Below are positions 40,707-43,362 of a DNA stretch of 43,362 bases, piece by piece; within the stretch, counting starts at the first letter, position 1; each line of letters begins with the position of its first letter. Location: positions 1-43,362 of the forward strand of contig JAGXRH010000091.1 in the NCBI GenBank assembly GCA_018335975.1. The letters run 5' to 3'. The position numbers were made by a program, and so were the translations under genes. The notes under the pieces were generated by a model that ran no database searches, was not told the origin of the DNA, and saw only the letters and a list, made by a program, of their open reading frames with translations. The stretch comes from Ignavibacteriales bacterium (GTDB lineage Bacteria > Bacteroidota > Ignavibacteria > UBA10030 > F1-140-MAGs086).

Positions 40707-42085
40707 AGCTGTTTTGTTGCAAAATATTAGTTTCTGTTTTGTTTTGGCTCAATATTTCTGAAGCACAACAAGCGTATTACCCGTTGGAGGTTGGGAACAA
40801 GTGGGAGTATTGGTGGATTACCTACAATGACAGTGGTTGTTATTTTACATCGAAAGTTACAAATGATACATTGATGCCCAATGGGAGAAATTATGCAGTT
40901 TATGATAATTCTACTCTTTCAGATTCATTGATCCATTTTCGTCAAGAGGGAGATTCCGTATATGTCTATATTCGCACGCTTCATAAAGAACATCTCTTGT
41001 TCGATTTCTCATCAAAAGTTGGTGATACGGTGAATTTCTTTTATAACGGAATTGATACGACAACAATTACGCTCCATTCTTACGATACAATAAGTATTTT
41101 CGGAAAAAATCTTAGACAATGGATTTTTTATATTGACGCTAACGGGCTACCAGGAATTAACGACCCGTATTATTCTATAGCAGATAGTTTGGGAATTATC
41201 AGCCCCACAGAAAATTACTTTGCATACGGAATTTCTGCACGTGGAATGATAATTAACAACCAACGCTTTGGGACACTAATGCCAGTCGTTTATCCTCTAT
41301 ACAGAGGAAATTTGTGGGAATATTCTTATCTCGGGGGCGGATATCGCAATACTGTACGAGCAATTGGTGACACCATAATGCCAAATGGTTTTCATTACAC
41401 GGTATTGGAAACTGATTTTTTATGTTCACGGTATCATCGTAAAGAGGGAGACTCAGTTTTCATATATGACGCCCAATCAGAACAAGAATATTTAATCTGC
41501 GATTTTTCACTACGTACCCCTTATTACAATATTCCTTTATCTACTCTTTTCTGTGGTTCAGAATCCCGTTGGGTAAGTGTATTTTATGTGAATTACTCTT
41601 TCGACACTCTCTTTGGGAAAAGACTTCGGAAATGGGAAATATTGTTTGATGGTTTTGGATTTGACGATCAAATTTTTTATACAATAATTGACAGTATTGG
41701 CGTTTCATTAGCAGACAACCCCGGTTGGTTTTTTGGTTATAAACTTACCGGTGCGAGAATCAATGGAACTCAATACGGCACAATCGTAAGCGCTGAAGAA
41801 AATAATCAACAATCTCCTGCCTCATTTACATTACATCAAAACTACCCCAACCCATTCAATCCGCAAACGGTTATTGGCTTTTCGCTGTTGGCTGTTAGCA
41901 ATGTAACGTTGAAAGTTCATAATATCCTTGGACAAGAAGTTGCAACGCTTCTTCACAACAGTTTAATGGATGCAGGAAAACACGAAGTAACTTTTGATGG
42001 AACGCATTTACCAAGTGGATTATATTTCGTAAAACTGCAAGCGGGAAATTTTTCAGAGACAAAAAAAGTCGCCCTGCTCAAATAA
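40703..42085 (+). CDS. Secreted protein with duplicated domain and T9SS tail
   Basis: A 460-residue exported protein (signal peptide to about residue 22). Two similar halves, each opening with a YPLEVGNKWEYWW/YPLYRGNLWEYSY motif and containing IMPNG..Y.V and GDSV.IY, suggest an internal duplication. The C-terminal sorting domain is nearly identical in DNA to that of the upstream M28 gene. It is coupled to it by an ATGA overlap. No catalytic motif recognised. Confidence 0.85.
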   Translation: MKLFCCKILVSVLFWLNISEAQQAYYPLEVGNKWEYWWITYNDSGCYFTSKVTNDTLMPNGRNYAVYDNSTLSDSLIHFRQEGDSVYVYIRTLHKEHLLFDFSSKVGDTVNFFYNGIDTTTITLHSYDTISIFGKNLRQWIFYIDANGLPGINDPYYSIADSLGIISPTENYFAYGISARGMIINNQRFGTLMPVVYPLYRGNLWEYSYLGGGYRNTVRAIGDTIMPNGFHYTVLETDFLCSRYHRKEGDSVFIYDAQSEQEYLICDFSLRTPYYNIPLSTLFCGSESRWVSVFYVNYSFDTLFGKRLRKWEILFDGFGFDDQIFYTIIDSIGVSLADNPGWFFGYKLTGARINGTQYGTIVSAEENNQQSPASFTLHQNYPNPFNPQTVIGFSLLAVSNVTLKVHNILGQEVATLLHNSLMDAGKHEVTFDGTHLPSGLYFVKLQAGNFSETKKVALLK

Positions 42086-42130
42086 CAGATTTTTCTTTCT
42101 CTTTTTTTATCAACTAAATTACAAACAACA

Positions 42131-43362
42131 ATGACTACAACTCTTCGCAATTTCATTTTTAGCGTTATTCTCTTTTCGCTCACGGGAGGAAATTTGCTGG
42201 CACAAGCGCCGTCAAAAACTTCTCCCCGCCCACAGGATTATGTTCCTTCGAGCAAAGTCATCTCTTCTCGTAATGGAGAATTTGACAAACAATCAGGCAT
42301 TCCCCGTTCACTTTGGAACATCAACGCAGGACCATACAACGGAACGCACGAACAAATCGCTCAACAATTTCTCCGCGAGAACACTTCGCTTCTGCACTTA
42401 CGAAACGAACTCTCCGATATTTCGATGGAGCGAACACAGACGAACTTCGGTATTTCGCACGTTACCTTTCATCAAAACCTCAACGGCGTTCCGGTTTTTC
42501 GCAGCGATGTTGTCGTAAGCGTCAATGCTGAAAACTACGTAACATTTGTCGTGAACAATTACAAGCCGAACGTTAATCTTTCCACCATTCCTTCACTTTC
42601 AAAACAAACAGCGCTCACGCTCGCAAAAGAATTTCTTCAGCTTCGCGGAAAAACAATTGATGAGCCAACTTCCGAATTGATGGTTTACGCAGAAGGTGAA
42701 CCACCTGCGTTGTGTTACCGCATTTCCATTTTCAACGAAGACCCGCTCGGCGATTGGGAAGTTTTCGTGGATGCACTGAATGGAAGTATTATTTCTTCTA
42801 CCGACAGAGCGGTGTATGAAAAACCTAAAGAAAATTCACAAAAAAAATCTCAAGGCACGGGCTACATTTTCGACCCTGACCCGTTGCAAAGCGCTCAGCA
42901 ATTTTACAATACCACCGGCTATGTTGATGGCAATGATGCTGATACTCCAGAACTAACCGCGCAACGAAAACTCGTTACACTCAAAGATATTACGTTTTCT
43001 TCGGGAACATATAAACTCCAAGGTCCATTCTGTAAACTTCTCGACTTTGAATCTCCGACTGATATTTTTGCGAATCCTACCGAACCTGATTCATTTCGTT
43101 TCACCCGTTTTCAGCAGGGCTTTGAAGAAGTGATGGTGTATTTCTGGATTGATTCGAGCCAACGATACATCCAATCGCTGGGTTTTGATAACATTCAAAA
43201 TCTCCCGATTGAATGCGACCCGCACGGTTTAAGCGGCGCGGATAATTCGCATTACATTCCAAGTTCTAATCGTCTCGCGTGGGGCGAAGGGGGCTCGGAT
43301 GATGACGAAGACCTCGACGTTATTTGGCACGAGTACGGACACGCAATTCATTATGGAATCAA
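42131..43362 (+). CDS. Fungalysin/thermolysin-like metallopeptidase, cut at window end
   Basis: At least 410 codons, open through the end of the window. It starts with a signal peptide (MTTTLRNFIFSVILFSLTGG). Residues ~60-230 form FTP and PepSY-like propeptide domains (NTSLLHLRNELSD, HVTFHQNLNGVPVFRSDVVV, WEVFVDALNGSIISS). The zinc motif HEYGH starts at H400, close to the cut. The order fits an M36/M4-type secreted peptidase; a T9SS tail is likely beyond the edge, given the neighbours. Confidence 0.85.
   Translation, partial: MTTTLRNFIFSVILFSLTGGNLLAQAPSKTSPRPQDYVPSSKVISSRNGEFDKQSGIPRSLWNINAGPYNGTHEQIAQQFLRENTSLLHLRNELSDISMERTQTNFGISHVTFHQNLNGVPVFRSDVVVSVNAENYVTFVVNNYKPNVNLSTIPSLSKQTALTLAKEFLQLRGKTIDEPTSELMVYAEGEPPALCYRISIFNEDPLGDWEVFVDALNGSIISSTDRAVYEKPKENSQKKSQGTGYIFDPDPLQSAQQFYNTTGYVDGNDADTPELTAQRKLVTLKDITFSSGTYKLQGPFCKLLDFESPTDIFANPTEPDSFRFTRFQQGFEEVMVYFWIDSSQRYIQSLGFDNIQNLPIECDPHGLSGADNSHYIPSSNRLAWGEGGSDDDEDLDVIWHEYGHAIHYGI

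Overview
The window most resembles a genomic fragment of a Bacteroidota/Chlorobi-group bacterium, probably of the Ignavibacteria/Kapabacteria type. The clearest marker is a set of secreted proteins ending in type IX secretion (T9SS) type A sorting domains with the 'NYPNPFNP' motif. The DNA is AT-leaning, ribosome binding sites are weak and A-rich, and non-coding repeats are abundant. The taxonomic placement is inference from these features only.

Left part (1-3500): a truncated-looking surface protein (minus strand) behind a pentanucleotide tandem repeat, a threonine synthase, and a REP-associated (Y1/HUH) transposase flanked by inverted repeats.

Centre (3547-20259, plus strand): a selenium-linked purine-catabolism cluster in which ssnA, a shortened ygfK, a selenium-type xanthine dehydrogenase, an uncharacterised fold-type II PLP enzyme, a PduS-like flavin/Fe-S protein, a PduT-like microcompartment shell protein and ygeY appear in one direction. 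Unrelated cargo lies between them: a toxin-antitoxin pair, a T9SS beta-propeller protein, a DUF1016/PDDEXK nuclease, the tail of a radical-SAM gene and a P-loop ATPase of Sll1717 type. Dispersed palindromic repeats sit at several of the junctions. A plausible reading is that xanthine dehydrogenase (no FAD domain) and YgfK (whose FAD/NAD(P)H domain is missing here) pass electrons to the PduS-like protein, which in Pdu microcompartments partners with the Fe-S shell protein PduT. No other shell protein is present, so an actual compartment is unproven.

Middle right (20432-30154): a T9SS protein with a strong terminator; then a minus-strand operon ftsK - lolA - LPG-synthase/flippase-like membrane protein - outer-membrane barrel; then a DUF4384 protein and a secreted caspase-like peptidase with an EF-hand loop.

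Region 29987-33160 (minus strand) is a cassette-like array: gene pairs that look like toxin-antitoxin modules (unknown pair, VapBC-like, HicAB, DUF2283 pair), with three of the intervals and the caspase leader occupied by copies of a roughly 150-bp repeat. Every copy encodes a 48-56 residue peptide with one hydrophobic segment, and three copies end in a TTGAC-type -35 and TAAATT -10 spaced exactly 17 bp in front of the next gene pair.

Right part: housekeeping genes on the minus strand (comB-like, gcvT, transaldolase, RNase E/G), then, after a 758-bp divergent intergenic region, three plus-strand exported proteins: an M28 peptidase with T9SS tail, a duplicated-domain T9SS protein, and a fungalysin/thermolysin-like metallopeptidase cut off by the window end.

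A recurrent oddity is short 7-8 bp tandem repeat tracts that lie inside reading frames (threonine synthase, ssnA, ygfK twice, lolA) and are translated in frame, once as a linker where a whole domain is missing and once as a signal peptide.
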